Shown here: positions 8,529-16,698 of the stretch, in pieces
Layout: each line of letters opens with the position of its first letter
How positions within the stretch are numbered: the first letter of the stretch is position 1
Source: Frankia sp. QA3
GTDB lineage: Bacteria; Actinomycetota; Actinomycetes; Frankiales; Frankiaceae
Reading direction: 5' to 3'
Assembly (NCBI RefSeq): GCF_000262465.1
Contig: NZ_CM001489.1
Location: 1,621,234 to 1,685,233, forward strand
Length of the DNA stretch: 64,000 bases
Program-made: the position numbers and the translations under genes
Notes under the pieces: model-generated
Database searches by the model: none
What the model was told of the DNA's origin: nothing
What the model saw: only the letters and a program-made list of their open reading frames with translations

Positions 8529-9478
8529 CCCGCTGGGCGACCCGCCCGTGCCGTCGTGACTCGTCCGGCGACCCGCCATCGTCGTCTGACCCGCTGGGTG
8601 GCGGCCCGTCCGTGCCGTCCTGACGCATTCCGCGACCCCGTCAACGCCGTCTGACTTGCCACGCTGCCCACTGGCGCAGTCCGAGGAAGATTCGATGGCC
8701 CGTCGGCGCTGTCCGACTCGACGGTGCCGATTTCGCCTGCCTGGTGCATCGCTGGCGCCTTCTGCGGCCCCGCTCGGAGGCCCCGCGCGGGCGGACTCGT
8801 GGCGTGCCTGCGCGTGACCAGGGCCGCCTGGGCCGGACTCGGCCTTGGCACGGATACCTGCCGCTGTGGTTATCTGGTCGTTGGTCAATTCTGCCTCACC
8901 ACCTTCGGGAAGGCGCAGCCCCTTTTCTTGCGGGCAGGCGCGCTGTTTCTTTCGTTGAGTTCTCACCACATTACTGGGAATCGGGAGATGTTCTTGATGC
9001 GGTGACTGGGAGTGCGCGTCATGGCGACGTTCCTGAGATATCGGAGCACGCTCACGCCCGCTACGTCAAGTCCGGCAGCATCGGCTCCGTCGCCCTTAGC
9101 AGAACTGCAGGAGAAATCAAGCGAGAACGATCGCGGGTGACACTCCTGGTCCGTCGCTGCCCGCGCTCCCGGCGGCCGCGGGGACGACATCCATGTCCAG
9201 GCGCCGCGTCGGTGACGGTCGGTCCGCACCGTCGCCGAGGACCGCAGCATTCCGACGTCCGCGCCAGCTCGCAGGCCTTCGCCATCACGGCTTGGGGCAG
9301 GGACTCGTCCCGTCTCCCGTCCTGCCGGGTCGGACTGCCGCAGGGGTTCCTCGGGGGGCGGGGGCACCGCGAGGCGGGCGGGTCGGCAGTCTCCCGCGAG
9401 TCGGCCGGGGCGTAAATCTAGGTGTTGTGTCACCGTTCCGGTCCTCGTCGCGAACATTCCTCAAAGCAGTTACGCATC
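8529..9478. other. Gene-free stretch with degenerate short repeats
   Basis: No convincing gene is seen in either strand. The first 130 bases contain imperfect repeats around GACCCGCTGGG and CCGTC-TGAC, starting at the CoA-transferase stop. The segment about 8860-9010 is visibly less GC-rich than its surroundings. Possible ORFs here lack ribosome binding sites and coding-like third positions. It may hold decayed sequence; nothing recognisable remains. Confidence 0.5.
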
Positions 9479-9524
9479 CGAACATGTGTTCGACATCGGG
9501 CTAATGTTCGCCTAGGCTCTTCGC
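9479..9524 (+). promoter_or_regulatory. LexA/SOS box overlapping a leaderless promoter
   Basis: CGAACATGTGTTCG at 9479-9492 is an exact CGAAC-N4-GTTCG box, the actinobacterial/Bacillus LexA operator consensus. Its right arm forms part of a -35 element (TTCGAC, 9489-9494). An 18-base spacer leads to a -10 element (TAGGCT, 9513-9518), and the ATG follows 6 bases later with no Shine-Dalgarno sequence, so the mRNA is probably leaderless. The same arrangement with identical spacing precedes the paralogous gene near 55546. Confidence 0.85.
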
Positions 9525-10979
9525 ATGGTCTCGAATCCTGAGTCTCCGAGCCGGTTGCATGTGCTGGTCGACGGGTTGACCGCGGTGTCCACGCAGATGG
9601 ATGCAATGGTCGGCGGTCCGGTGTGGTCGCTGTCCGATGCGGGTCTGCTGGAATTTCTGCTGGATTGTTCGGTCGTGTTGACGCGGCTGGCGGCGTTTCG
9701 CCTTCAGATTGTCGCCGAGGTGCACGGCCGGGGGCTGGCGCGGCGCGCGGGTGCGAGCGACACGGCGGCGTTGCTGCGCGAACGACTGCGGGTCCGCGCG
9801 GCGGATGCCAACCGTTTGGTCGATGTTGCGGTGGCTGTGGATGGTCCTTTGGCCGCGACGGGGGAGCGGCTGGCCGCGGGGGAGATCAGCCTGGAGCAGG
9901 CGCAGGTGATCGTGGCGGGTATGCGCTCGCTGCCGGCCACGGTCACTGTGGACGTGCGCCGGCAGGCCGAGGCGTTTCTACTGCGCCAGGCCGACGAGTT
10001 CGACCCGACCGCCTTGGCCCGCTTGGCCCGTCATCTCCGCGAGACCCTGACCTGGGTGGATAGCAGTCCCGCCGGCGATCCGCCCGACCCGGCTCCTGGC
10101 GGTGGCAGCGAGGGTGGTGACCCTGCTCGCGGTGGTGAGCCCGGCGACGGCGAGTCTGGCAGCGACGGCGTGGGTGACGGTCAGCCCGGCGGCCCCGACG
10201 ATGCCGCCGCTGCGGGTGAGGAGGACCCGGCGGGGCGGCGGGAGCTGTGGATCTCCGAGTTGCCGGACGGGATGACTCGGATCAGCGGCGAGCTCGACCC
10301 CGAAGCCGCCGCCCTGCTCCGCACCGCGCTGGACCCGCTCGCGGCGCCGCGCCCGGCCGTCGACGGTGCGCTCGACCCGCGTAGTCCCGCCCGGCGGCGC
10401 GCCGACGCCCTCGTCGACCTGCTCGGCCGCACCCTCGACGCCGCCGTGCTGCCTGTCGGTGGCGGTGTTCGCCCGCATCTGACCGTGACGATCCCCTGGT
10501 CGACACTGGTCGGTCGATCCGGTGTGCCGGCGACGACTGGCTGGGGGCAGCCTCTGCCCCGCGAGGTCCTACGTCGCCTGGCCTGCGACGCCTCGGTCAG
10601 CCGCATCATCCTCGACCCCGCCGGTGTCCCCCTCGATGTCGGTCGCACGCAGCGCACCGTCACCGCCGACATCCGCCGCGCGCTGGTCGCCCGCGACAAC
10701 GGCTGCGCCTTCCCGAAGTGCGATCGCCCGGCGGGCTGGACCGAGGCGCATCACATTCGACACTGGATCGACGGGGGCCATACCTCGCTGGACAACTGCG
10801 TGCTCCTCTGCGGCCATCACCACCGGGTCATCCACCACCAGGGTTGGACCGTTCGGCTCGGCCCCGACCGGCGCCCCGAATTCCTGCCCCCGGCCTGGAT
10901 CGACGCCAGCCGCGCCCCTCGCCGAAACCCCTACTCACGTCACCCGCACGACCTGCTCTACGGCATCGCCGCCGGATGA
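9525..10979 (+). CDS. DUF222/HNH endonuclease (13E12-repeat family)
   Basis: The 484-residue protein has an N-terminal all-helical DUF222 domain (residues about 10-190), an acidic Gly-rich linker (about 190-235), and a C-terminal HNH nuclease. The HNH zinc/metal module starts at Cys394 (CAFPKCDRP), followed by WTEAHHIRHW and a distal LCGHHHRVIHH. Homologues are multicopy in actinobacteria; several Mycobacterium tuberculosis 13E12 genes are LexA-regulated. Here a perfect SOS box lies 32 bases upstream. The biological role is unproven; damage-induced DNA cleavage or recombination is the natural guess. A paralogue lies at 54125-55546. Confidence 0.92.
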   Translation: MVSNPESPSRLHVLVDGLTAVSTQMDAMVGGPVWSLSDAGLLEFLLDCSVVLTRLAAFRLQIVAEVHGRGLARRAGASDTAALLRERLRVRAADANRLVDVAVAVDGPLAATGERLAAGEISLEQAQVIVAGMRSLPATVTVDVRRQAEAFLLRQADEFDPTALARLARHLRETLTWVDSSPAGDPPDPAPGGGSEGGDPARGGEPGDGESGSDGVGDGQPGGPDDAAAAGEEDPAGRRELWISELPDGMTRISGELDPEAAALLRTALDPLAAPRPAVDGALDPRSPARRRADALVDLLGRTLDAAVLPVGGGVRPHLTVTIPWSTLVGRSGVPATTGWGQPLPREVLRRLACDASVSRIILDPAGVPLDVGRTQRTVTADIRRALVARDNGCAFPKCDRPAGWTEAHHIRHWIDGGHTSLDNCVLLCGHHHRVIHHQGWTVRLGPDRRPEFLPPAWIDASRAPRRNPYSRHPHDLLYGIAAG

Positions 10980-11048
10980 ACCTCGACATGCGCAGCCCAC
11001 ACGGCTCCCGGTGGCTCGGCGGCGACAGCCGAGGCGCTGCCGGCCGTC

Positions 11049-11092
11049 GCGAGCGTGCGGGATCGTGGCGCCGAGAGATCCCGCACGCTCGC
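11049..11092. terminator. Bidirectional hairpin between convergent genes
   Basis: A perfect 16-base inverted repeat, GCGAGCGTGCGGGATC (11049-11064) and its complement (11077-11092), encloses a 12-base loop. With one bulge, pairing extends further into CCGTC/GACGG. It lies between the HNH gene (rightward) and the acyl-CoA dehydrogenase gene (leftward), where a shared terminator is expected. There is no T-run, as is usual in such GC-rich genomes. Confidence 0.75.
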
Positions 11093-11125
11093 CGACGGTG
11101 CGAGCCGTCCGCCGTGGTTCGGCCG

Positions 11126-12295
11126 TCAGCGCAGCGGGTTGGGACGCTGGACGAGCTGGCGGGCGATGACGTTGCGCTGGATTTCGTTGGTTCCTTCACC
11201 GACGATCATCAGTGGGGCGTCACGGAAGTAGCGCTCGACGTCGAACTCGGTCGAGTAGCCGTAGCCGCCGTGGATGCGAATGGCGTCGAGCGTCACCGTC
11301 GCCGCCATCTCGGAGGCGAACAGCTTCGCCATGCCGGCCTCCATGTCGGCGCGGGCGCCGGAGTCGAACACTTCGGCCGCGTGCAGGATGAGCTGGCGGG
11401 CGGCGAGGATCTTCGTCCCCATGTCCGCGAGGTAGTTGCCGATCGACTGGTGCTCCCAGATCGGCTTGCCGAAGGTCTCGCGCTCCTGGGCGTAGCGAAG
11501 TGCGTCGTCGAAGGCCGCGCGAGCGACCCCAAGGGCGCGCGAGGCGACCTGGATCCGGCCGACCTCCAGGCCGGCCATCATCTGGTTGAAACCCTTGCCG
11601 GTCACGCCGCCGAGAACGGCGTCGCCGGGCGCCCGGTACCCGTCGAAGTGCAGCTCGCAGCTCTCGATGCCCTTGTAGCCCAGCTTGGGCAGGTCCCGGG
11701 AGACGGTGAAGCCCGGGCCGTGCTCGACGAGCAGGATGCTGATGCCGCGATGCGCCGGCTTCGCCGCGGGGTCGGTCTTGCACAGCAGTGCGATCAGGCC
11801 CGAACGTCGGGCGTTGCTGATCCAGGTCTTGGCGCCATCGACCACCCAGCCGTCGCCGTCGGGCCGGGCGACGGTGCGCAGGGCCTGCAGGTCCGAACCG
11901 CCGCCGGGTTCGGTGAGCGCCATGGTGGCGCGCAGCTCGCCGGTGGCCATCCGGGGCAGGTACTTCTCCCGCTGCTCCTGGGTGCCGAACCGCAGGATCA
12001 GCTTGGAGACGACGGAATGGCCGCCGAACGCGCCGGCGAGGCTCATCCAGCCGCGCGACAGCTCCTCGGTCACACGCGCGTAGCAGGACGTCGACACGCC
12101 GAAGTCGCCGTAGGGCTCCGGGATCCCGAGACCGTAGACCCCCATCTCCTTCATCTGCTCGATGAGGTCCTCGGGGTAGGTGTTGGTGTGGTCGAGCTCC
12201 TGCGCGACGGGGCGGACCTTCTCGTCGACGAAGGTCGCGACCAGGCGGACGATCTGCTCTTCCTCAGGGCTCAGACGGGTGGTCACACTCGACAC
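11126..12295 (-). CDS. Acyl-CoA dehydrogenase
   Basis: The 389-residue flavoprotein oxidises an acyl-CoA to the 2-enoyl-CoA. The FAD/substrate motif ATMALTEPGGGSDLQALRT and the second signature EVGRIQVASRALGVARAAFD are present. The catalytic base is Glu in the C-terminal VGEGTNEIQRNVIARQL. This is a conventional homotetramer-type enzyme, unlike the Glu-less forms at 13175 and 62325. GTG at 12295 is preceded by GAGGAGACCGCA. The MaoC hydratase lies just upstream on the same strand, giving two consecutive beta-oxidation steps. Confidence 0.93.
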   Translation of the reverse strand: MSSVTTRLSPEEEQIVRLVATFVDEKVRPVAQELDHTNTYPEDLIEQMKEMGVYGLGIPEPYGDFGVSTSCYARVTEELSRGWMSLAGAFGGHSVVSKLILRFGTQEQREKYLPRMATGELRATMALTEPGGGSDLQALRTVARPDGDGWVVDGAKTWISNARRSGLIALLCKTDPAAKPAHRGISILLVEHGPGFTVSRDLPKLGYKGIESCELHFDGYRAPGDAVLGGVTGKGFNQMMAGLEVGRIQVASRALGVARAAFDDALRYAQERETFGKPIWEHQSIGNYLADMGTKILAARQLILHAAEVFDSGARADMEAGMAKLFASEMAATVTLDAIRIHGGYGYSTEFDVERYFRDAPLMIVGEGTNEIQRNVIARQLVQRPNPLR

Positions 12296-12388
12296 TGCGG
12301 TCTCCTCGCCATCCGCGGGCCACGGCGCGCCGGCCGGGCCTGGATGGTCTCGCGGGGTGGTCGGGGCGGGATAGGGCCAGGCGGTGGG

Positions 12389-13027
12389 TCAGCGCGCGGC
12401 GGGGGAGTCGGGCAGCGGCGGCAGGGCCGGCGGCTGCGGGCCGTGGCCGCGTCGATAGGCCAGCAGCGTGCGGCGGAAACTGATCACCTCGTCGCCATCC
12501 TGGTTGTAACCGTGGGTGCGGACCTCCACCACCCCGACGTCCGGTCGGGACTTGCTCGGCCGCAGCCCGAGCACGATCGAGCGGGAGTAGACCGTGTCGC
12601 CCTCGAAGACCGGGTGGGGCAGGCGCACCTCGTCCCAACCCAGGTTGGCCATCACGTTCTGCGAGACGTCGATGACGCTCTGGCCGGTGACGAGGGCGAG
12701 GGTGAGGGTCGAGTTCACCAGCGTGCGGCCGAACCCCGTCTGCGCGGCATAGTGCTGGTCGAAGTGCAGGCGTGCCGTGTTCTGGGTGAGCAGCGTGAAC
12801 CAGGTGTTGTCGGTGGCGGTGATCGTCCGGCCGAGGGGATGGTCGTAGACGTCGCCGACGGCGAAGTCCTCGAAGTAGCGCCCCTCCCAGCCGCGCCGCT
12901 GAACGAGCGGGGGCGTCGCCGCGCCCGTCGCGCCGTTAGAGGCGGGCGTGTCGCTGCCGGGTTGCGCGCGGGTGGCGTCCCCGCTCGTGGCGGGGGCGCT
13001 CGTCGGCGGGTTGGTCGGTGTGGTCAT
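12389..13027 (-). CDS. MaoC-like enoyl-CoA hydratase
   Basis: The 212-residue hotdog-fold protein has FAVGDVYDHPLGRTITATDN followed by WFTLLTQNTARLHFDQHYA, containing the D/N-H hydratase-2-like catalytic region. A later block reads NLGWDEVRLPHPVFEGDTVY. It hydrates 2-enoyl-CoA or a mesaconyl-CoA-type substrate and matches the dehydrogenase encoded downstream. The N-terminal 45 residues are Ala/Thr/Pro-rich and not part of the fold. The ATG at 13027 overlaps the stop of a 4-residue mini-ORF that sits closer to the ribosome binding site. Confidence 0.88.
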   Translation of the reverse strand: MTTPTNPPTSAPATSGDATRAQPGSDTPASNGATGAATPPLVQRRGWEGRYFEDFAVGDVYDHPLGRTITATDNTWFTLLTQNTARLHFDQHYAAQTGFGRTLVNSTLTLALVTGQSVIDVSQNVMANLGWDEVRLPHPVFEGDTVYSRSIVLGLRPSKSRPDVGVVEVRTHGYNQDGDEVISFRRTLLAYRRGHGPQPPALPPLPDSPAAR

Positions 13028-13047
13028 CGGTCGATCATCGATCCTCC
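13024..13047 (-). promoter_or_regulatory. Four-residue leader ORF coupled to the MaoC start
   Basis: On the minus strand GGAGG (13047-13043) is followed 4 bases later by ATG (13038) opening the ORF M-I-D-R-stop. Its TGA (13026-13024) overlaps the MaoC ATG. The ribosome binding site is 15 bases from the MaoC ATG, unusually far for direct initiation. Similar arrangements precede the genes at 4882 and 15548. Function is inferred; chance is possible for so short an ORF. Confidence 0.4.
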
Positions 13048-13120
13048 GGCTCGGGGGGCGGCGCCCGCGCCCCGTGTCGAGCCCTGTTCGCGAGCGGGCG
13101 CCCGGGCCTCCTGGTAAAGC

Positions 13121-13135
13121 TAGTATCTGACAAGG
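13121..13135 (+). promoter_or_regulatory. Promoter-like TAGTAT with inverted TGTCAG motif
   Basis: TAGTAT (13121-13126) resembles a -10 element for the rightward acyl-CoA dehydrogenase. It is followed directly by CTGACA, the complement of the TGTCAG core seen at 2216, 21848, 28270 and 28446. In the complementary orientation the sequence reads TTGTCAGATACTA. The gap is divergent (MaoC leftward, dehydrogenase rightward), so one regulator could control both sides. Confidence 0.4.
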
Positions 13136-13174
13136 GCGTCACGAGATGCCAGGCGGTGGGACGGAGGCCGACGA

Positions 13175-14347
13175 ATGGACCTTGACTTCTCGAAGGAGCA
13201 GGTCGAGTTCCGTGAGCAGGTGCGAACCTGGCTCGAGGAGAACGCCCCCCGGGAGATCCGGCCCGAGATGGGCCCGGCCATGCGTGAGTATGATCTCGCC
13301 TGGCAGCGCACCCAGTGGGAGGGCGGCTGGGCGGGTATCTCCTGGCCGCAGGAGTACGGCGGCCGCGGGCTTTCCCTGCTGCAGCAGCTGATCTGGTTCG
13401 AGGAGTACGGGCGCGCCGGGCTGCCGGGCATCGACGCCTGTTTCGTCGGCCTCAGCCACGCCGGGCCGACCCTGATGACTCGCGCGAGCGAGGAGCAGAA
13501 AGCCTACCACCTGCCCCGCATCCTGCGCGGAGAGGTGATCTGGTGCCAGGGGTTCTCCGAGCCGGACGCGGGTTCCGACCTCGCCGCGCTGCGCACCCGG
13601 GCCCGCATCGAGGGCGACGAGCTCGTCGTGTCCGGGCAGAAGATCTGGACCAGCTTCGCCACCCTCGCCGACTGGCAGGAGCTGCTGGTCCGCACCGACC
13701 CTGAAGGGTCGCGTCACCACGGCATCTCCTGGGTGATCTGCGACATGCACACCCCCGGCATCGAGGTGCGCGGGATCGAGACGATCGAGGGCGGCGCCGA
13801 GTTCTGCGAGGTCTTCTACGACGACGTCCGCATCCCGCTGGAGAACGTCGTCGGGGGGCTGAACAACGGCTGGAGTGTGGCGATGTCCACGCTGTCGTTC
13901 GAACGCGGCACCGCCTTCACCGCCAACCAGGTCCGCCTCGCCAGCACCGTGGAGAAGCTCATCGACCTGGCGAAGGAGCGCACCGGCCCCGACGGGCGGC
14001 GCCCGGCGATCGCCGACGACGAGATCGCGCGCCGCCTCGCGACCGCGCGCGCCGAGGTCGCGTCGCTGCGCGCCATGACCTACGCCGGCATCTCCCGCAA
14101 CATGCACCGCGACCAGCCCGGCCCCGAGGGGTCGATGGTCAAGCTGTTCTACTCGGACATCGCCAAGAAGGTGTACCGGCTGGCGTTCGACCTGCTCGGC
14201 GCCGACGCCCTGCGGTTCGTCTCGCGCTGGGAGCCGGGCGGCTGGTCCGGCAACTACCTGTACTCGTACTCGGTGTCCATCGGCGGGGGGACGTCCGAGG
14301 TCCAGCGCAACATCATCGGCGACCGGGTGCTCGGCCTGCCGCGCTGA
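13175..14347 (+). CDS. Acyl-CoA dehydrogenase, heteromeric (FadE26/ChsE-like) large subunit
   Basis: The 390-residue protein starts MDLDFSKEQVEFREQVRTWL and has WCQGFSEPDAGSDLAALRTR and WTSFATLADWQELLVRTDP. At the C-terminal position where homotetrameric enzymes carry the catalytic Glu (EGT), it reads GGGTSEVQRNIIGDRVLGLP. Loss of that Glu is typical of the alpha2-beta2 acyl-CoA dehydrogenases of steroid side-chain degradation, in which a Glu elsewhere in one subunit acts and FAD sites are shared. The smaller partner is encoded next (14414). A GGAGG-containing stretch precedes the start. Confidence 0.92.
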   Translation: MDLDFSKEQVEFREQVRTWLEENAPREIRPEMGPAMREYDLAWQRTQWEGGWAGISWPQEYGGRGLSLLQQLIWFEEYGRAGLPGIDACFVGLSHAGPTLMTRASEEQKAYHLPRILRGEVIWCQGFSEPDAGSDLAALRTRARIEGDELVVSGQKIWTSFATLADWQELLVRTDPEGSRHHGISWVICDMHTPGIEVRGIETIEGGAEFCEVFYDDVRIPLENVVGGLNNGWSVAMSTLSFERGTAFTANQVRLASTVEKLIDLAKERTGPDGRRPAIADDEIARRLATARAEVASLRAMTYAGISRNMHRDQPGPEGSMVKLFYSDIAKKVYRLAFDLLGADALRFVSRWEPGGWSGNYLYSYSVSIGGGTSEVQRNIIGDRVLGLPR

Positions 14348-14413
14348 TTCCGGGCGGCGCCCGCCGAGCCCACCGATCCCCCAGCAGCCATCGAACCACC
14401 AGAGGAGCGCACC

Positions 14414-15454
14414 GTGGACCTGCTACCCACGCCGGCCCAGATGGAGATAGCCTCCCTCGCCGCCGACTTCTTCGGCAACGAGCTTCCGATCTCGGTCATC
14501 CGGGAGCGGCGCGACGCGCCCGTGGTCGTGGACCGGCGGATCTGGTCGGAGAGCGCGGAGCTGGGCCTGTTCGGCCTGGGCATCGCCGAGGAGCTTGGTG
14601 GCGCCGGGTGCGAGCTGGCCGAGGAGACGCTGCTGTTCCGGGAGTTGGGCCGCCGCGTGGTGCCGGGGCCGTTCCTACCGACCGTGCTGGGCGCCCGGGT
14701 CGCGGCGCTCGCCGGCCAGCACGAGACGGCGTCGGCGATCCTGTCCGGCAAGGCCACGGTGGGCCTGGCCCTGCGCCGCGGCCCGGAAGGGTTCGACGCC
14801 GCCACCACCCCCTCGACCCTGGACGGGCGGTTCCAGCTGCTCGACGCGGCCGACTCCCGCTACGTCCTGCTGGTCGACCCCGCGGGTGCGGCGCTGGTGG
14901 AGACCGCCGCCCTGACCGACGTGCGCTCCGAGCCGGCGATCGACCCGGGCATCCGGCTGGCCGAGGCGCGCGCGGACGCCGTCCCGATCCTCGCCTGGGT
15001 GGGCACCCAGGAGGAGCCGATCCGCCTGCGCGCGCTCGTGCTGTCGGCGGCGATCAGCGTGGGGATCGCCGAGGCGACGCGGGACATGTCCACCGAGCAT
15101 GCCAAGGTGCGGGTGCAGTTCGGCCGGCCCATCGGGGTCAACCAGGCGATCAAGCATGCCTGCGCGGACATGGCGGTGCGGGCCGAGGCCGCGCTGTCGC
15201 AGGTGCTGTTCGCGGCGATCTGCGTCCAGGACGGGCGGGCCGACGCCGAGTTCCAGGCGCTGGCCGCCAAGAGCATCGCCGGTCGCTTCGCCGTCGAGAA
15301 CGCCTCCGCCACGATCCAGGTGCACGGCGGCATGGGCTACACCTTCGAGCACGACTCGCACCTGTTCCTGAAGCGGGCCCACGTCCTGGAGCACCTGCTC
15401 GGCGAGCCCGCCGACCATCTCGCGCGCCTGGTCGCCCAGCCGGCGGCGCAGTAG
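14414..15454 (+). CDS. Acyl-CoA dehydrogenase, small partner subunit (FadE27-like)
   Basis: The 346-residue member of the acyl-CoA dehydrogenase fold is shorter than typical enzymes (about 380-400). Visible parts are an N-terminal helical domain (PTPAQMEIASLAADFFG), a weakly conserved beta domain, and a C-terminal helical domain with GRPIGVNQAIKHACADMAVR and IQVHGGMGYTFEHDSHLFLK. In steroid catabolism such proteins pair with FadE26-like subunits; adjacency and shared orientation support this here. AGAGGAGCGCACC precedes the GTG start. Confidence 0.9.
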   Translation: MDLLPTPAQMEIASLAADFFGNELPISVIRERRDAPVVVDRRIWSESAELGLFGLGIAEELGGAGCELAEETLLFRELGRRVVPGPFLPTVLGARVAALAGQHETASAILSGKATVGLALRRGPEGFDAATTPSTLDGRFQLLDAADSRYVLLVDPAGAALVETAALTDVRSEPAIDPGIRLAEARADAVPILAWVGTQEEPIRLRALVLSAAISVGIAEATRDMSTEHAKVRVQFGRPIGVNQAIKHACADMAVRAEAALSQVLFAAICVQDGRADAEFQALAAKSIAGRFAVENASATIQVHGGMGYTFEHDSHLFLKRAHVLEHLLGEPADHLARLVAQPAAQ

Positions 15455-15476
15455 CCGGCCCTTGCCGGCACCGATC

Positions 15477-15551
15477 GGAGGACACATGACTCGACCGCCG
15501 ACCCGCCCGACCCTCCTGCGCCCCTGTCTGCCCGCGGTGGCCGGGCGATGA
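15477..15551 (+). promoter_or_regulatory. Twenty-one-residue leader ORF overlapping the thiolase start
   Basis: GGAGG (15477-15481) precedes ATG at 15486, which opens a 21-codon ORF rich in Pro, Arg and Leu (MTRPPTRPTLLRPC at its start). Its TGA (15549-15551) overlaps the ATG of the thiolase-like gene at 15548. The thiolase ATG has no good ribosome binding site of its own. Translational coupling is inferred. Confidence 0.4.
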
Positions 15552-16693
15552 ACCGCCGGGTCGCCATCGCCGGGGTCGCCCTGTCGGACGTGGGCCGCAC
15601 CGACGGCTCCACCCCGTACGCGCTGATCGCCCAGGCCAGCCGCCGCGCGCTCGCCGACGCCGGGCTCGGGCCGGGTGACGTCGACGGGCTCGCGTCGACC
15701 TCGCTCGGGACGCTGGCGCCGATCGACGTCGCCGAGTACCTGGGCCTGCGCCCCCGCTGGATCGACTCCACCACGGTCGGCGGGGCGTCGTGGGAGGTCA
15801 TGGCCGCCCACGCCGCCGACGCCATCTCCGCCGGGCACGCGGACGTGGTGCTGCTCACCTACGGTTCGACGGCGCGGTCCGACCTGCGCAAGCGGTTGCG
15901 CACGGCGAGCCTGAACTGGGGCAGCCGCGGCCCGCAGTCGTGGGAGGCCCCCTACGGCCACACCCTGATCTCCAAGTACGCCATGGCCGCCCGCCGGCAC
16001 ATGCACGAGTTCGGCACGACGATCGAGCAGCTCGCCGAGATCGCCGTCTCCGCCCGCCACAACGCCGGCCCGAACCCCGAGGCGTACTACCGCGACCCGA
16101 TCACCATCGACGACGTGCTGTCCGGGTCGATGATCGCCGACCCGTTCACCAAGCTGCACTGCTGCATCCGCTCGGACGGCGGCGCCGCGGCGGTGCTCGT
16201 CGCCGAGGACCGCATCGCCGACCTGCCGCGCCCGCCGGTGTGGGTCCTCGGCACCGGCGAGTGCGTGACGCACGTGTCGACCAGCCAGTGGGAGGACGTG
16301 ACCACCGGTCCCGCGGCCGTCTCCGGGCCGCTGGCGTTCTCCCGGGCCGGGGTGAGCCCGGAGGACATCGACGTCTGCGAGCTCTACGACGCGTTCACGT
16401 ACATGCTGATGGTCACCCTGGAGGACCTCGGCTTCTGCAAGAAGGGCGAGGGCGGTCCGTTCGTGGCCGACGGCCGGCTGCGCGTCGGCGGGGCGCTGCC
16501 GACCAACACCGACGGCGGTGGCCTGTCGGCGTGCCACCCCGGTCAGCGCGGCCTGTTCCTCATCGTCGAGGCGGTGCGCCAGCTGCGCGGCGAGGCCGAG
16601 GGCCGGCAGGTGCCGGACGCCCGGCTGGCCTGCGTCAGCGGCACGGGCGGCTGGTTCTGCTCGTCGGGGACCGTCATCCTCGGCCGGGACTGA
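15548..16693 (+). CDS. Thiolase-fold lipid-transfer (Ltp-like) protein
   Basis: The 381-residue protein belongs to the same class as the 663-1829 protein. It has VAIAGVALSDVGR, DAGLGPGDVDGLAS, CELYDAFTYMLMVTLEDLGF and NTDGGGLSACHPGQRG. The stretch where thiolases carry the nucleophilic Cys reads TTVGGASWEV, so that residue appears absent and a retro-aldolase or accessory role is likely. A DUF35 protein that could partner it is encoded at 19292-19726 on the other strand. The gene sits between the heteromeric dehydrogenase and a CoA ligase, as in steroid or isoprenoid side-chain clusters. Confidence 0.85.
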   Translation: MNRRVAIAGVALSDVGRTDGSTPYALIAQASRRALADAGLGPGDVDGLASTSLGTLAPIDVAEYLGLRPRWIDSTTVGGASWEVMAAHAADAISAGHADVVLLTYGSTARSDLRKRLRTASLNWGSRGPQSWEAPYGHTLISKYAMAARRHMHEFGTTIEQLAEIAVSARHNAGPNPEAYYRDPITIDDVLSGSMIADPFTKLHCCIRSDGGAAAVLVAEDRIADLPRPPVWVLGTGECVTHVSTSQWEDVTTGPAAVSGPLAFSRAGVSPEDIDVCELYDAFTYMLMVTLEDLGFCKKGEGGPFVADGRLRVGGALPTNTDGGGLSACHPGQRGLFLIVEAVRQLRGEAEGRQVPDARLACVSGTGGWFCSSGTVILGRD

Positions 16694-16698
16694 CCGAC

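Noticed and set aside
5664..8969. Open frame of 1101 codons on the minus strand
   Set aside because: Antisense to the aldehyde dehydrogenase and CoA-transferase genes, which have complete catalytic motifs. No motif in the antisense product.
8724..9415. Possible small genes in the 8.5-9.5 kb gap
   Set aside because: No ribosome binding site, no third-position GC bias and no recognisable domain.
10718..13117. Plus-strand frame of 799 codons
   Set aside because: Antisense to the acyl-CoA dehydrogenase and MaoC genes, which are well supported.
15475..15490. Start of the thiolase gene at the leader ATG 15486
   Set aside because: That ATG is in a different frame and stops at 15551; the thiolase N-terminus (VAIAGVALSD) requires ATG 15548.
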